Shown in pieces: positions 63,906 through 64,000 of a stretch of DNA of 64,000 nucleotides. The translations under genes were made by a program, and so were the position numbers. A model generated the notes under the pieces. It did not search any database, was not told where the DNA came from, and worked only from the letters and a program-made list of their open reading frames with translations. The stretch lies in assembly GCA_020633825.1 (NCBI GenBank), contig JACKCV010000003.1:527303-591302 (forward strand), read 5' to 3'. Position 1 is the stretch's first letter; each line of letters opens with the position of its first letter. The stretch comes from Fibrobacteria bacterium (lineage in GTDB: Bacteria > Fibrobacterota > Fibrobacteria > UBA5070).

Positions 63906-64000
63906 ATGAAGCTGACCGACACCCAGATCCGCAACGCGAAGCCCGGCCCCAAGGATTACAAGCTGGGCGACGGCAACGGACTCTACCTCATCATCGCGCC
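63906..64000 (+). CDS. P4-type tyrosine integrase, N-terminal fragment
   Basis: Only the first 31 residues are inside the window. They read MKLTDTQIRNAKPG and LGDGNGLYLII, the start of the DUF4102 arm-type DNA-binding domain found in P4-like tyrosine recombinases. Such enzymes insert islands and prophages at tRNA 3' ends, in line with the tRNA-Arg just upstream. The catalytic domain lies beyond the edge. The gene is cut by the window, not by mutation. Confidence 0.9.
   Translation, partial: MKLTDTQIRNAKPGPKDYKLGDGNGLYLIIA

Larger units (their letters stand above)
63727..64000 (+). mobile_element. Left end of an element integrated at tRNA-Arg (partial)
   Basis: The tRNA 3' end, phased short repeats and a P4-type integrase gene reading away from the tRNA form the classic left boundary of an integrative island or prophage. 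The element continues beyond the window, so its contents and right attachment site cannot be seen. The attachment core is most likely inside the T-arm and acceptor of the tRNA. Confidence 0.8.

Overview
The window is GC-rich bacterial chromosome, densely packed, with genes on both strands. The best guess for the host is a Gram-negative member of the Fibrobacterota or wider FCB group. This is an inference from several features: many lipoproteins and outer-membrane-type barrels, a GH5-CBM6 endoglucanase, a FlgD/T9SS-like C-terminal domain on a secreted protein, a DUF3098 protein, and promoter elements of the TAnnTTTG type known from Bacteroidota. No ribosomal RNA is present to test this.

Positions 1-8001 hold envelope genes and aspS, with a second, degenerate copy of the aspS 3' end beside it. 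Positions 8042-15954 hold a minus-strand operon (CHASE2 Ser/Thr kinase, LpoA-like ligand-binding protein, RNA uracil methyltransferase), then murJ, a TrmJ-type methyltransferase and an HU gene. Positions 16150-37546 are mostly housekeeping and envelope genes: rpiA, gyrB, a MazG-like hydrolase, CsgG-like and other lipoproteins, an NhaP2-type antiporter, a ferredoxin, tRNA-Asp and tRNA-Val, a lipoprotein-phoH-DUF3098 operon, the endoglucanase, pgeF and a SpoIIE-type phosphatase. A long-form purL follows at 37862-40849, then a roughly 700-base gene-poor stretch and a small unknown gene.

The most unusual region is 42173-56389, about 14.2 kb. It has two divergent arms that start from one 90-base intergenic region. 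The minus arm has twelve genes: a FabZ-like dehydratase, a ketosynthase-like half protein, a full ketosynthase, two ketoreductase-type SDRs, a nitroreductase-family protein, an acyl carrier protein, two radical SAM enzymes with the cysteine layout of tetraether synthase (Tes/MJ0619), a START-domain protein, a hexapeptide-repeat acyltransferase and a cysteine desulfurase fused to a rhodanese. The plus arm has two more radical SAM enzymes, an isoprenylcysteine methyltransferase-like membrane protein and a GT1 glycosyltransferase. Almost every junction overlaps by 4-20 bases. Together they look like a dedicated acyl-chain assembly line feeding radical C-C chemistry, with later methylation, acylation and glycosylation. 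The product is unknown; an unusual or membrane-spanning lipid is the leading idea.

The right end carries two tandem paralogous lipoproteins, a large hybrid histidine kinase, and a tRNA-Arg(CCT) with a P4-type integrase starting 180 bases behind it. The window therefore ends just inside an integrated genetic element.

Two genome-wide habits show here. At five housekeeping genes a TAnnTTTG-like element sits at a fixed distance (T at -16) from the start codon with no ribosome binding site, which suggests leaderless mRNAs. In operons, 4-base GTGA, ATGA or TTGA stop-start overlaps are the rule.
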